Origin: GCA-2697345 sp002697345
Lineage (GTDB): Bacteria; Pseudomonadota; Alphaproteobacteria; Rhodobacterales; Rhodobacteraceae
NCBI GenBank assembly: GCA_943787605.1
Contig: CALSNB010000002.1
Coordinates: 124,001-188,000 of the forward strand
Direction: 5' to 3'
DNA: 64,000 nucleotides
Made by a program: the position numbers and the translations under genes. This document shows positions 34,765-43,672 of the stretch, piece after piece; the first letter of the stretch is position 1, and the number at the start of each line of letters is the position of its first letter. The notes under the pieces were generated by a model. That model was given only the letters and a program-made list of their open reading frames with translations, made no database searches and was not told where the DNA came from.

Positions 34765-35226
34765 GTGAAACTAAGTACTAAAGGCAGGTACGCTATGATC
34801 GCATTGGCCGATATAGCGCAGATCGATTCTGGTGATGTGGTTAATTTAAGTGACCTGTCAAAGCGTCAAAACCTTTCTTTGCATTATTTAGAACAATTAT
34901 TTGTTAAGTTGAGGCGAGCCGGTATAGTGGAATCTGTTAGGGGTCCTAGTGGAGGGTATAAATTAGCAAAGTCTCCAGAGATCATTCGAGTAACAGAAAT
35001 CCTAGCAGCAGTTGATGAAACGGTAAATGCACTCCATACGGGTGCGGGTGTTTCAGGTGCTTTATCAGGTTCTAAAGCGCAATCTTTGTCGAACCGCTTG
35101 TGGGAAAGTTTGTCGGCGCACGTATATGTTTTTTTGCATCAAATTCGTCTATCAGACGTTGCTCAAAATGGTCTTACACCATGTCCTGCTGTGCCTACAT
35201 TGTTCACAGTGATTGATGATGAATAG
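34765..35226 (+). CDS. iscR: Rrf2-family regulator IscR (single-cysteine type)
   Basis: 153 residues from a GTG at 34765 with AAGGA seven bases upstream. The winged helix starts MKLSTKGRYAMIALADIA and has the SLHYLEQLFVKLRRAGIVESVRGPSGGY recognition region. The C-terminal third has only one cysteine, Cys140 in LTPCPAVPTLF, instead of the usual three-cysteine cluster motif. R. sphaeroides IscR is known to have this one-cysteine layout and represses iron-sulfur genes. It heads the suf operon and lies below a promoter carrying a palindrome, so it probably senses Fe-S status and represses its own operon. Confidence 0.93.
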   Translation: MKLSTKGRYAMIALADIAQIDSGDVVNLSDLSKRQNLSLHYLEQLFVKLRRAGIVESVRGPSGGYKLAKSPEIIRVTEILAAVDETVNALHTGAGVSGALSGSKAQSLSNRLWESLSAHVYVFLHQIRLSDVAQNGLTPCPAVPTLFTVIDDE

Positions 35227-35261
35227 TATTAAAATTTGGTTTGAACTGTAAGGTGAAATTG

Positions 35262-36305
35262 TTGCAACGTATTTATTTAGATCATAACGCTAGTACTCCT
35301 CTTCGTAAGGAAGCAAAAGACGCTATGCTTGCAGTAATAGATGAATTTGGAAATCCATCTTCTATACATTTAGAAGGTAGAAAAGCAAAAGGTATAGTGG
35401 AACGCGCTAGGGCACAGGTTGCGCAGGCTTTAGGGGCATCTAATGCAAAAATAATTTTTACTTCGAGTGCAACTGAAGCGTGTGCATTGGCGTTCAAGGA
35501 AAAAAAATTACTAGGGTCTAAAGTTGAGCATGATGCTGTTTTGGCATGGATTTCAACGACTTTAAAAACAAATATGGATGGTCGTGTCACAGTTGAAAAC
35601 CCAACTCAAAGTGCACTTCAGTTAGCAAATAGTGAGACCGGTATAATTCAGAACTTACCTAAAAATTTAGCGGCATCTGATTTAACTCAGGCATTTGGTA
35701 AAATACCCTTGGCATTTTCTTGGCTTGGAATTGGATTGGGGGTAATCTCTGGACATAAGATCGGTGGACCAAAGGGAATTGGTGCCCTAATAATAAATGG
35801 TGATTTGGACGTAGAGCCTCTGATAATTGGTGGAGGTCAGGAGAAAGGAATTCGCGCTGGAACAGAGAATGTTATTGCTATCGCAGGTTTTGGAGCAGCA
35901 GCAGAGGCGTCATCAAAAGATTTAAATGCGGGACTGTGGGATGAAGTGTCAGGGATTAGAGATACATTAGAAGACTTTATAGAAACAGAAACCGATGATA
36001 CCGTTATAATTGGTAAAAAAGTTGATCGGTTGCCAAATACTAGTTGTTTCTCTGTACCTGGTTGGAAAAGCGAAGTACAGGTCATGCAAATGGATTTAGC
36101 AGGATTTTCAATTTCTGCTGGATCGGCTTGTTCCAGTGGTAAAGTTAGAAAAAGTAAAGTTTTAGAAGCTATGGGCTATACTGAGGAAGTAAATAAATCT
36201 GCAGTGAGGGTAAGTTTAGGTCTGCAGACAAATATTGAGGATATAGAGAAGTTTTTTCACTCTTGGAACTCTTCTAAGAAATTTTTTCAAGCAAGGGCTA
36301 CTTAA
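35262..36305 (+). CDS. Cysteine desulfurase, IscS/NifS type
   Basis: About 347 residues from TTG at 35262, preferred because AAGG lies eight bases upstream and the protein then starts MQRIYLDHNASTPLR; TTG at 35241 or GTG at 35253 are alternatives. It takes sulfur from cysteine. PLP lysine Lys166 in SGHKIGGPKG, catalytic Cys290 in SAGSACSSGKV. The Asp of the usual DAVQA segment appears as SDLTQAFG. It is a second desulfurase in the operon beside SufS, an arrangement typical of this bacterial group. Confidence 0.92.
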   Translation: MQRIYLDHNASTPLRKEAKDAMLAVIDEFGNPSSIHLEGRKAKGIVERARAQVAQALGASNAKIIFTSSATEACALAFKEKKLLGSKVEHDAVLAWISTTLKTNMDGRVTVENPTQSALQLANSETGIIQNLPKNLAASDLTQAFGKIPLAFSWLGIGLGVISGHKIGGPKGIGALIINGDLDVEPLIIGGGQEKGIRAGTENVIAIAGFGAAAEASSKDLNAGLWDEVSGIRDTLEDFIETETDDTVIIGKKVDRLPNTSCFSVPGWKSEVQVMQMDLAGFSISAGSACSSGKVRKSKVLEAMGYTEEVNKSAVRVSLGLQTNIEDIEKFFHSWNSSKKFFQARAT

Positions 36306-36323
36306 CATTAATCGGAGTATATT

Positions 36324-37850
36324 ATGACATCATTAGAAGCAAATGATTCAGTTAAAGATGGAGTTGATCAGGAAACTGTGGAGGCCGTTCGCAATGTTGG
36401 AGGGCACTATAAGTATGGCTGGGAAACAGAGATTGAAATGGATTATGCTCCAAAAGGTCTCAACTCGGATATAGTTAGGTTAATATCTGCAAAGAATAAT
36501 GAACCTGAATGGATGACTAACTGGAGATTAGATGCGTTCTCGAGGTGGGAAAAAATGGAAGAGCCCAATTGGGCAATGGTGGACTACCCTAAAATAGATT
36601 ATCAAGATATTTATTATTATGCTTCCCCAAAATCAATGGCTGAGAAGCCTAAGTCTTTAGATGATGTAGATCCGAAATTATTGGAAACTTATAAAAAGCT
36701 TGGGATCCCTTTGAAAGAACAACTAATACTGGCAGGCGTTGAAGGGGCAGAAGAAGTAAACCTTGATGAAAGAAAAGTTGCTGTAGATGCAGTATTCGAT
36801 TCTGTATCAATCGGTACGACATTTAAAGATGAACTGCGAAAAGCTGGCGTAATTTTTTGTTCAATCTCTGAGGCTATCACGGATTACCCAGAACTTGTTA
36901 AGAAATATTTAGGTTCAGTTGTGCCAGTTACCGACAACTATTTTGCTACACTGAATTCAGCAGTTTTTTCAGACGGATCATTTGTTTACATACCGGAAGG
37001 TGTTAGGTGTCCCATGGAACTTAGTACATATTTTCGAATAAATGCAGAAAATACTGGGCAGTTTGAACGTACCCTAATAATTGCAGAAAAGGGCTCTTAT
37101 GTTTCTTATCTAGAGGGTTGCACAGCACCAAAGAGAGATACTAATCAGCTACATGCTGCTATTGTTGAGTTGGTGATATTAGAGGATGCAGAAGTAAAGT
37201 ATTCAACTGTTCAAAACTGGTATCCCGGTGATGAAAATGGCTTGGGAGGAATTTATAACTTTGTAACTAAAAGAGCTGATTGTCGTGGGGATAGGTCAAA
37301 GGTTATGTGGACGCAAGTTGAGACTGGTTCGGCTGTAACTTGGAAGTATCCTAGCTGTATATTAAGAGGTAACGAGTCGCAGGGAGAGTTTTACTCGATT
37401 GCTATAGCAAATAATTTTCAACAGGCTGACACAGGAACAAAAATGATCCACTTGGGTAAAAATACTAAAAGTAGAATAGTCTCCAAGGGAATTAGTGCTG
37501 GTAAAGCTCAAAATACGTATAGAGGTTTGGTTACTATGCACCCTAAGGCGACAAGTAGTAGAAATTACACTCAATGTGATTCTCTTCTGATAGGAAACAA
37601 ATGTGGAGCACATACAGTTCCTTACATAGAAGTTAAGAATAATTCTTCTCGAGTTGAACATGAGGCCACTACCTCTAAAGTAGATGATGATCAATTGTTT
37701 TATTGTAGGCAGCGTGGCGTGAATGAAGAAGATGCTGTTGCATTGGTAGTCAATGGTTTCTGTAAGGAGGTGCTCCAGGCACTCCCAATGGAATTTGCAA
37801 TGGAAGCTCAACAGTTAGTGGCAATAAGTTTAGAGGGTTCAGTTGGATAA
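36324..37850 (+). CDS. sufB: Fe-S cluster assembly protein SufB
   Basis: 508 residues, the long SufB. It forms the SufBC2D scaffold where clusters are built. Signatures include YYYASPKS, EAITDYPELVKKYLG, DGSFVYIPEGVRCPMELSTYFRI, and the core segments EGCTAPKRDTNQLHAA and the end VEHEATTSKVDDDQLFYCRQRG. GGAG lies before the ATG. sufC begins 103 bases later with no obvious gene between. Confidence 0.97.
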   Translation: MTSLEANDSVKDGVDQETVEAVRNVGGHYKYGWETEIEMDYAPKGLNSDIVRLISAKNNEPEWMTNWRLDAFSRWEKMEEPNWAMVDYPKIDYQDIYYYASPKSMAEKPKSLDDVDPKLLETYKKLGIPLKEQLILAGVEGAEEVNLDERKVAVDAVFDSVSIGTTFKDELRKAGVIFCSISEAITDYPELVKKYLGSVVPVTDNYFATLNSAVFSDGSFVYIPEGVRCPMELSTYFRINAENTGQFERTLIIAEKGSYVSYLEGCTAPKRDTNQLHAAIVELVILEDAEVKYSTVQNWYPGDENGLGGIYNFVTKRADCRGDRSKVMWTQVETGSAVTWKYPSCILRGNESQGEFYSIAIANNFQQADTGTKMIHLGKNTKSRIVSKGISAGKAQNTYRGLVTMHPKATSSRNYTQCDSLLIGNKCGAHTVPYIEVKNNSSRVEHEATTSKVDDDQLFYCRQRGVNEEDAVALVVNGFCKEVLQALPMEFAMEAQQLVAISLEGSVG

Positions 37851-37953
37851 AATGAACTGTTTTTGAATGAAAAATTTAATGATTTATGAAAAATAAATCT
37901 GTTTTTATGAAGTCTCTTATCGAAATATAATTAATTATCACCTAGGAAAATAA

Positions 37954-38709
37954 ATGTTAAAAATAACAAATTTAAAAGTTGAGCTTGAAGAAGAAAGTAA
38001 AGAAATTTTAAAAGGTATTAACCTGGAAATAGAGAGTGGCTCTGTTCATGCAATTATGGGACCAAACGGGTCTGGAAAATCAACACTCTCTTACGTTTTA
38101 TCAGGGAAAAAAGGTTATAAAGTTACGAATGGTGAAGTTGAATTAGCTGGCGAGCCCATTCTTGAACTTGAGCCGGAAGAAAGAGCTGCCTCAGGCCTTT
38201 TTTTGGCTTTTCAATACCCCGTTGAAATTCCAGGTGTAGGTAATATGACTTTTTTAAGGACGGCAATGAACTCTCAGCGAAAATTTCGGGGTGAAGCTGA
38301 GTTAAGTGCGGCCGACTTTTTAAAGCTAGTTCGTGAGAAAGCAAAAGAACTGAAAATAGATGCTGAAATGCTTAAGAGGCCTGTAAATGTAGGTTTCTCT
38401 GGTGGTGAGAAAAAAAGAAATGAAATCTTACAGATGGCTTTATTGGAGCCTAAGATGTGTGTGCTAGATGAAACCGATTCTGGCCTCGATGTTGATGCCA
38501 TGAAATTAGTTGCCGACGGGGTAAATGCTCTTCGTGATAAGGGGAGATCCTTTCTTGTTATAACCCACTATCAACGGTTGCTCGACCATATTAAACCAGA
38601 CTTTGTTCACATTATGGCTGACGGTCGAATTATTAAATCTGGTGGTCCCGAATTAGCATTGCAAGTAGAAAACAATGGGTACTCTGATCTTTTGGCAGAG
38701 GTGCAGTAA
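37954..38709 (+). CDS. sufC: Fe-S assembly ATPase SufC
   Basis: 251 residues, an ABC ATPase without a membrane domain. Walker A GPNGSGKST at 36-44, signature GFSGGEKKR near 148-156, Walker B VLDETDSGLD near 168-177, and the H-loop ITHYQRLLDHI. ATP binding opens the SufB-SufD core. Its stop overlaps the sufD ATG by one base (TAATG). Confidence 0.97.
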   Translation: MLKITNLKVELEEESKEILKGINLEIESGSVHAIMGPNGSGKSTLSYVLSGKKGYKVTNGEVELAGEPILELEPEERAASGLFLAFQYPVEIPGVGNMTFLRTAMNSQRKFRGEAELSAADFLKLVREKAKELKIDAEMLKRPVNVGFSGGEKKRNEILQMALLEPKMCVLDETDSGLDVDAMKLVADGVNALRDKGRSFLVITHYQRLLDHIKPDFVHIMADGRIIKSGGPELALQVENNGYSDLLAEVQ

Positions 38710-39971
38710 TGTCGTTATCTCAAAAGTTATCCGATGATTTAAATCAGAGAATTTTACCTTTAACATTACCAAAAAATAATAATAAAAAAAGATATGAGGC
38801 ACTCAAAAGAATCAAAGCTATGGGTTTACCTAGAAGGAGTGATGAATATTGGAAATATACCAATCCTAGGCTATTTAATGACCTTTTTTCTAACAAAAAT
38901 GATGTCTTGGGCTCTGATGATAAATTGAATTTTGATAGCATTGGCTGTTTTAAATTAATATTTAACGATGGAGTGTTCGATCAGAGCGCCTCTGATTCAT
39001 TAGTAGGTGAAGAACTGGAGCTTACTCAAATTTCAGATTCTTCGGCGGATAAAGCTAACTGGTTAGAGGCTTTTTATGGTAGTTTAGAGGAAGCTGGGCA
39101 ACATCCTATTGATAGACCTTTGGCGAAGTTGAATACAGCATTCGCAACTGATGGTCTTGCACTTCGAGTCACAGGTAAAATTACAAAACCGATAAATATA
39201 GTTTATAATGAGACCTCAAATAGGTCAGATGTTAATCTACATCATTGTATTAAACTTGAGGTGGGTTCTAGCTTGACCCTTATAGAGAGTGGTTCTGTTT
39301 CCACGCGGGTCAATAAAGTTACTGAATTAGAGGTCGCTCAAGATAGTTCTTTTCATCATGTGTGTGCTCAAACTAACAATTTGGATAAAATAGTTTCGAC
39401 TCATCTTTTTGCAAGGCTATGGGAAAATAGTGTTTTAAAGTCATTTACTCTTACAACCAATGGAGCTCTTACTCGGAATGAACATGTGGTTGAATTAAAG
39501 GGTAATAATGGAGTTTCCCATTTAGCAGCCGCATGTATAGGTGAGGGAAGGTTCCATCATGATGATACTGTATTTGTTACACATGAGGGAACAGACTGTG
39601 AAAGTAGGCAGGTATTTAAGAAAGTTTTAAAAAAAGGTGCTTTTGGTATTTTTCAGGGTAAAATTTTGGTCAAACCTGGTGCTCAGAAAACTGATGGGTA
39701 TCAGATAAGCCAGTCTTTACTTTTGGATGACGATAGTCAGTTTTTGGCGAAACCAGAGCTCGAAATTTATGCTGATGATGTTGTTTGCTCACACGGCTCA
39801 ACATCTGGGGCAATAGATGAGGAAGGATTGTTCTATCTAAGAGCGCGTGGAGTTCCTGAAGATACTGCAAAAGATTTGCTTATACTTGCATTCCTGGCTG
39901 AGGCGCTGGCTGAAATAGAAGATACAAACATTTCAGAACTTTTGTTAACTTATTTAGAGCGTTCGCTTTAG
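38709..39971 (+). CDS. sufD: Fe-S cluster assembly protein SufD
   Basis: 420 residues. It pairs with SufB in the SufBCD complex. Typical elements are GLPRRSDEYWKYTNPR at the start, the beta-helix with SSFHHVCAQT-like strands, the conserved FQGKILVKPGAQKTDGYQ segment, and DDVVCSHGSTSGAIDEEGLFYLRARG near the end. Starts one base inside the sufC stop codon, so translation is coupled. Confidence 0.96.
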   Translation: MSLSQKLSDDLNQRILPLTLPKNNNKKRYEALKRIKAMGLPRRSDEYWKYTNPRLFNDLFSNKNDVLGSDDKLNFDSIGCFKLIFNDGVFDQSASDSLVGEELELTQISDSSADKANWLEAFYGSLEEAGQHPIDRPLAKLNTAFATDGLALRVTGKITKPINIVYNETSNRSDVNLHHCIKLEVGSSLTLIESGSVSTRVNKVTELEVAQDSSFHHVCAQTNNLDKIVSTHLFARLWENSVLKSFTLTTNGALTRNEHVVELKGNNGVSHLAAACIGEGRFHHDDTVFVTHEGTDCESRQVFKKVLKKGAFGIFQGKILVKPGAQKTDGYQISQSLLLDDDSQFLAKPELEIYADDVVCSHGSTSGAIDEEGLFYLRARGVPEDTAKDLLILAFLAEALAEIEDTNISELLLTYLERSL

Positions 39972-39987
39972 GGTTTGATGATCTAAT

Positions 39988-40485
39988 ATGACTACATCCC
40001 AGTTAATTTTAGCTAACTATAGGTCTCCTAAGATGGCTTTTACCAAAAAACTTTCAGAAGGAATTTCTGAAACAAAGGTATTTATATGGTTGTTGATTGC
40101 ATGTTTTCTTCAATTTCTTGCCAGATTACCGTTACTCTCTCGAGAAGCTCATTTGGATATTGATGGTCCATCATTAGTTTCCATGATTGGAGGGGTCTTG
40201 ATAGGATCTATTTTTTTGGCACCTCTAGTTTTTTATGCGCTCTCTATGTTGCTATGTTTTGTCTTTAGGCTTTGGTTTAGAGATTTGAATTGGATTTATT
40301 TTAGGGGAGCTTTTTTCTGGTCTTTACTTGCTATTAGCCCACTTGTGTTGGTTCGTGGTATTTTAGTGGGTGCGGTGGGAACCAATTTTTATATAAACTT
40401 ACTTTCAATCTTGGTATTTTTATATTTTATTATTTTAATAGTAAGTAATGTAAAAACTATAGATAGGGTTATGAATGCTAACTGA
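39988..40485 (+). CDS. YIP1-like membrane protein, first copy
   Basis: 165 residues with about four hydrophobic segments (about 33-50, 65-90, 105-130, 135-155). It resembles the YIP1-family membrane proteins found at this position in suf operons of Rhodobacterales. No catalytic motif is visible. It starts 16 bases after sufD and overlaps the second YIP1-like gene by 11 bases. Function in Fe-S assembly is unknown. Confidence 0.75.
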   Translation: MTTSQLILANYRSPKMAFTKKLSEGISETKVFIWLLIACFLQFLARLPLLSREAHLDIDGPSLVSMIGGVLIGSIFLAPLVFYALSMLLCFVFRLWFRDLNWIYFRGAFFWSLLAISPLVLVRGILVGAVGTNFYINLLSILVFLYFIILIVSNVKTIDRVMNAN

Positions 40486-41059
40486 TTTTGTAAAATTAGT
40501 AATAAATACCATCAAGGACCCTAAGCAAGTTGCCTTGAAAATTTCGTTGGTCACTTTGCCTCCTGTTACCCTTTGGTCATTGGTGGTTTTAGTAGTTATT
40601 ATTAGTGTCCTATTGTCAGAGTTGGCTAATTGGTTGTTACCTGTCGGCCCTACTCAAACTAGTTTAATTTTGATTAGCAGTCCATTCTTAGCCACAGTGG
40701 TTCTAACCGTATTAATGACAGTAATGATTTTTTTAACATTCTATATTGGAAAACTATTTGGTGGAATAGGCTCCATCGAAAGTACTATTAGTGTAATAGT
40801 TTGGTTGCAAACGACTATGATAGCGCTACAGGTCGTTCAACTCATACTTATTCCATTTCTTCCTAGTCTTGCCATGATTTTAGGATTCTTTGCAGGAATA
40901 TTATTCTTTTGGCTTTATGTGAACTTTATATTAGTACTTCATGGTTTTACTTCCCTTGGAAGAGTATTTTTTGGAGTTATTGCATCAATGCTAGGTGTTA
41001 TTTTTTTGTTTAGCCTACTTATAGGAACGCTAATTTCAACCTTTAGTTTTGGAGCTTAA
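40475..41059 (+). CDS. YIP1-like membrane protein, second copy
   Basis: 194 residues with about five hydrophobic segments. The N-terminal half has the pattern FVKLVINTIKDPKQ then ISLVTLPPVT; the G-rich segment KLFGGIGSIESTISVIVWLQ is the YIP1 signature region. Overlaps its partner by 11 bases and ends one base before the sufS ATG. Two adjacent YIP1-like genes inside a suf operon suggest a heteromeric membrane partner, but this is inference only. Confidence 0.8.
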   Translation: MLTDFVKLVINTIKDPKQVALKISLVTLPPVTLWSLVVLVVIISVLLSELANWLLPVGPTQTSLILISSPFLATVVLTVLMTVMIFLTFYIGKLFGGIGSIESTISVIVWLQTTMIALQVVQLILIPFLPSLAMILGFFAGILFFWLYVNFILVLHGFTSLGRVFFGVIASMLGVIFLFSLLIGTLISTFSFGA

Positions 41060-41060
41060 A

Positions 41061-42281
41061 ATGCTGGACGTAGAACTTATTCGAAAAGATTTTCCAATCT
41101 TAAACCGTCTTATAAATAATAAACCACTAATCTATCTGGACAACGGAGCTTCTGCACAAAAGCCAGGAGTTGTAATAGAGGCAATTACCAACAGTTACTC
41201 TCAGGAGTATGCAAATGTTCATCGTGGACTGTATCACTTGTCAAATCTTGCAACAGAAAAATACGAGTCTGTAAGAGGTATTGTGGCAAAATTTTTGAAT
41301 GCGCCTAACGCGAAACAAATTGTATTAAATTCTGGAACTACTGAAGGAATAAACTCGATTGCGTATGGTTGGGCCATGCCGCGTTTGGAACCTGGTGACG
41401 AAATTATTTTAAGTATAATGGAGCATCATGCAAATATTGTGCCTTGGCATTTTCTGCGTGAAAAGCAGGGGGTGATACTTAAGTGGATTGATCTAGAGGA
41501 AGATGGTTCATTTGACGAACAAAGGTTAATTGACGCGATCTCTCCAAAAACAAAGTTAATTGCTATTACTCACCTATCAAATGTTTTGGGGACAAAGGTC
41601 GATGTTAAACGCATATGTCAATATGCTAGGAAAAAGGGTGTTCCAGTAGTTGTGGATGGTTCACAAGCTGCAGCTCATATGCCAGTTGATGTTCAAGATA
41701 TAGGTTGTGATTTTTACGCTGTAACGGGTCACAAGTTATATGGGCCTACAGGGTCTGGGGCTCTTTACATTAGCCAAGACCGAATGCGAGAGATGAAACC
41801 TTTTATGGGTGGAGGGGATATGATTAAGGAGGTTCATAAAGACCTTATCACATATAATGAACCTCCCATGATTATGGAGGCTGGAACACCTGGTATAGTT
41901 CAAACCATAGGTCTTGGGGTGGCTCTAGAGTATTTGCTGGAAGTTGGAATGAGTAATGTAGCATCGCATGAAACCGATTTGACAAAATATGCTAATCAAG
42001 AACTTTCCAAACTGAACTGGTTGAATATACAGGGTAACTCACCTGATAAAGCAGGAATTTTCTCTTTTACTATTGAGGGTGCTGGTCATCCGCATGATAT
42101 CTCGACCGTTCTTGACAAAAAAGGTGTATGCGTCAGAGCGGGTCATCACTGTGCGCAGCCGTTAATGGAGCATTTGGGGGTAAGTGCAACCTGTAGGGCT
42201 TCTGTTGGGTTATATAATACTAAGGCTGAAATTGACTCATTAGTGGATGCGTTGAAATTATGTCATGAGCTTTTTGCTTAA
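41061..42281 (+). CDS. sufS: Cysteine desulfurase SufS
   Basis: 406 residues from the ATG at 41061 (GGAG six to seven bases upstream). The PLP lysine is Lys225 in TGHKLYGPTG, the active Cys378 lies in GVSATCRASVG, and the QEYANVHRGLYHLSN and EIILSIMEHHANIVPW segments are typical. It delivers sulfur to SufB, normally through SufE or SufU. No SufE, SufA or SufT follows here. Its last 62 bases overlap the convergent PanE-like gene. Confidence 0.96.
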   Translation: MLDVELIRKDFPILNRLINNKPLIYLDNGASAQKPGVVIEAITNSYSQEYANVHRGLYHLSNLATEKYESVRGIVAKFLNAPNAKQIVLNSGTTEGINSIAYGWAMPRLEPGDEIILSIMEHHANIVPWHFLREKQGVILKWIDLEEDGSFDEQRLIDAISPKTKLIAITHLSNVLGTKVDVKRICQYARKKGVPVVVDGSQAAAHMPVDVQDIGCDFYAVTGHKLYGPTGSGALYISQDRMREMKPFMGGGDMIKEVHKDLITYNEPPMIMEAGTPGIVQTIGLGVALEYLLEVGMSNVASHETDLTKYANQELSKLNWLNIQGNSPDKAGIFSFTIEGAGHPHDISTVLDKKGVCVRAGHHCAQPLMEHLGVSATCRASVGLYNTKAEIDSLVDALKLCHELFA

Positions 42282-43380
42282 ATTCAGAAATATGATTAAT
42301 TTTTTGAGTACTAAGTTGAGGTTTTTGATTTTTTTCTAACCACATGTTAACTATTTCTACGTTTGAATTCACTTTGGCGTTGTTCTTGCCTAATTGTTTT
42401 CCGAGTTCCATTACAAGTTTGTCGACCCTCTCTATATCTGTTACTCCTGAGTTAAGAGCTCGAGCGGCTGATGAGGGAGTGACTAATGAGCGGGCTGCCT
42501 TGTAATACTTATCAAACGGAACCAAGTCACTAGTTTTTGCTCCAAGTTCTATGCAGAGCTCTACAACCCAGTCATAAATTTCTTGGGTCTCAGTTAGGTT
42601 AGTATGAACAGCCTCTTTTATAGAAATAATTTTTTCTTTGTGTATGCATCGGTAGTTGCCAGAAAGAAGCATTGCCCATTTCGCTAACGGAACGAATAAA
42701 GTATCATGAATTTTTAATTTTATAGGTAATTCTATCAGGCTTCCGTCTGGAAGTTTAAAGCGAATATCCTCAATATCTTTAGAAAGATTTTTTAATATTT
42801 GGTTGTCAGATGTTTCTTCAAAATATGCAGATTTAAAATTAGTTGGTAGCCTAACTTCTAGAACGTTTATTTTTTCTGATGGTGGACGAAAGGCTTGAGG
42901 GTCAGGGCTGCATAGTGTGAATTTCTTTGGATCGAAGTGTTGCCATATTTCTGGATTTTTAAAGCAACCCAAAAGCGAAGAGACATCAACTCCAGGAATT
43001 CTTTTTAAAAATGGTATTGGAGGCATGTTCATTATAGACATGCAGGGGACTCTGGAAAGTGCTACTTTCTTTATTAACGTACTTACATCAGGGGAGCTGT
43101 ATTGAGGTTCCTGCATTGCCAGTATAACCAAATCAAAATCTTGCGGGCTTACAGAGTTTGGTGTTCCTGCTGATAAGTTTCCCAGCGCATTAATAGAGGA
43201 TATTTCAACCGGTTCAGATCGGCCTTTAACAGGAGTTCTAACTAGAGCTCCCTTCGTGTTGAAGACTTTCGCAGATTTTTCACGGCAAATCATTTTAACA
43301 GAATGGCCTGCAAGAGCAAACTTTGTTCCTAATAAGGATCCGTATGATGCGCCTAGTATTAAGATTTTATATTTTTTCAT
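42220..43380 (-). CDS. PanE/ApbA-like ketopantoate reductase-family protein
   Basis: 386 residues from the ATG at 43380 (AAAGG nine bases upstream). The Rossmann start is ILILGASYGSLLGTKFALAGHSV and is followed by a ketopantoate reductase-like C-terminal helical domain. It is longer than standard PanE (about 300 residues). True function uncertain: ketopantoate reductase, or another short-chain keto-acid reductase. Its 3-prime end overlaps the sufS 3-prime end by 62 bases. Confidence 0.7.
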   Translation of the reverse strand: MKKYKILILGASYGSLLGTKFALAGHSVKMICREKSAKVFNTKGALVRTPVKGRSEPVEISSINALGNLSAGTPNSVSPQDFDLVILAMQEPQYSSPDVSTLIKKVALSRVPCMSIMNMPPIPFLKRIPGVDVSSLLGCFKNPEIWQHFDPKKFTLCSPDPQAFRPPSEKINVLEVRLPTNFKSAYFEETSDNQILKNLSKDIEDIRFKLPDGSLIELPIKLKIHDTLFVPLAKWAMLLSGNYRCIHKEKIISIKEAVHTNLTETQEIYDWVVELCIELGAKTSDLVPFDKYYKAARSLVTPSSAARALNSGVTDIERVDKLVMELGKQLGKNNAKVNSNVEIVNMWLEKNQKPQLSTQKINHISEFKQKAHDIISTHPLMSQFQP

Positions 43381-43672
43381 GCCCAATTACCTTTGTGTAA
43401 AATATCAAAAATTATTTTTTAAGAAATAAAATTACTAATTTAATATTATATTAATAATATTGTTACTTATATTTATTAATAATGTCTACATATAAAAGTA
43501 ATAAAAATTCATAATACTATATAAATATATAATTTAATTACTTACTAATAATAAATTTAAGGATAAATAGGGTAAATTACGGATAATTTGAACATTTATT
43601 GTGGACATAACGAGTAGTAAAATAATTTACGATCTAATCGACTAAATTTTTTTCTAATTAAATTTAAATGGA
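43381..43672. other. Very AT-rich spacer
   Basis: About 290 bases, more AT-rich than the rest of the window, between two minus-strand genes. I see no ORF, tRNA or clear hairpin in it. One sequence resembles a DnaA box at two mismatches (ATGTCCACA on the minus strand), which is chance level. It probably holds the promoter of the PanE-like gene. Confidence 0.5.

Noticed and set aside
43381..43672. AT-rich region as a replication origin
   Set aside because: No cluster of DnaA boxes and no dnaA, hemE or parAB nearby; one weak box is chance.
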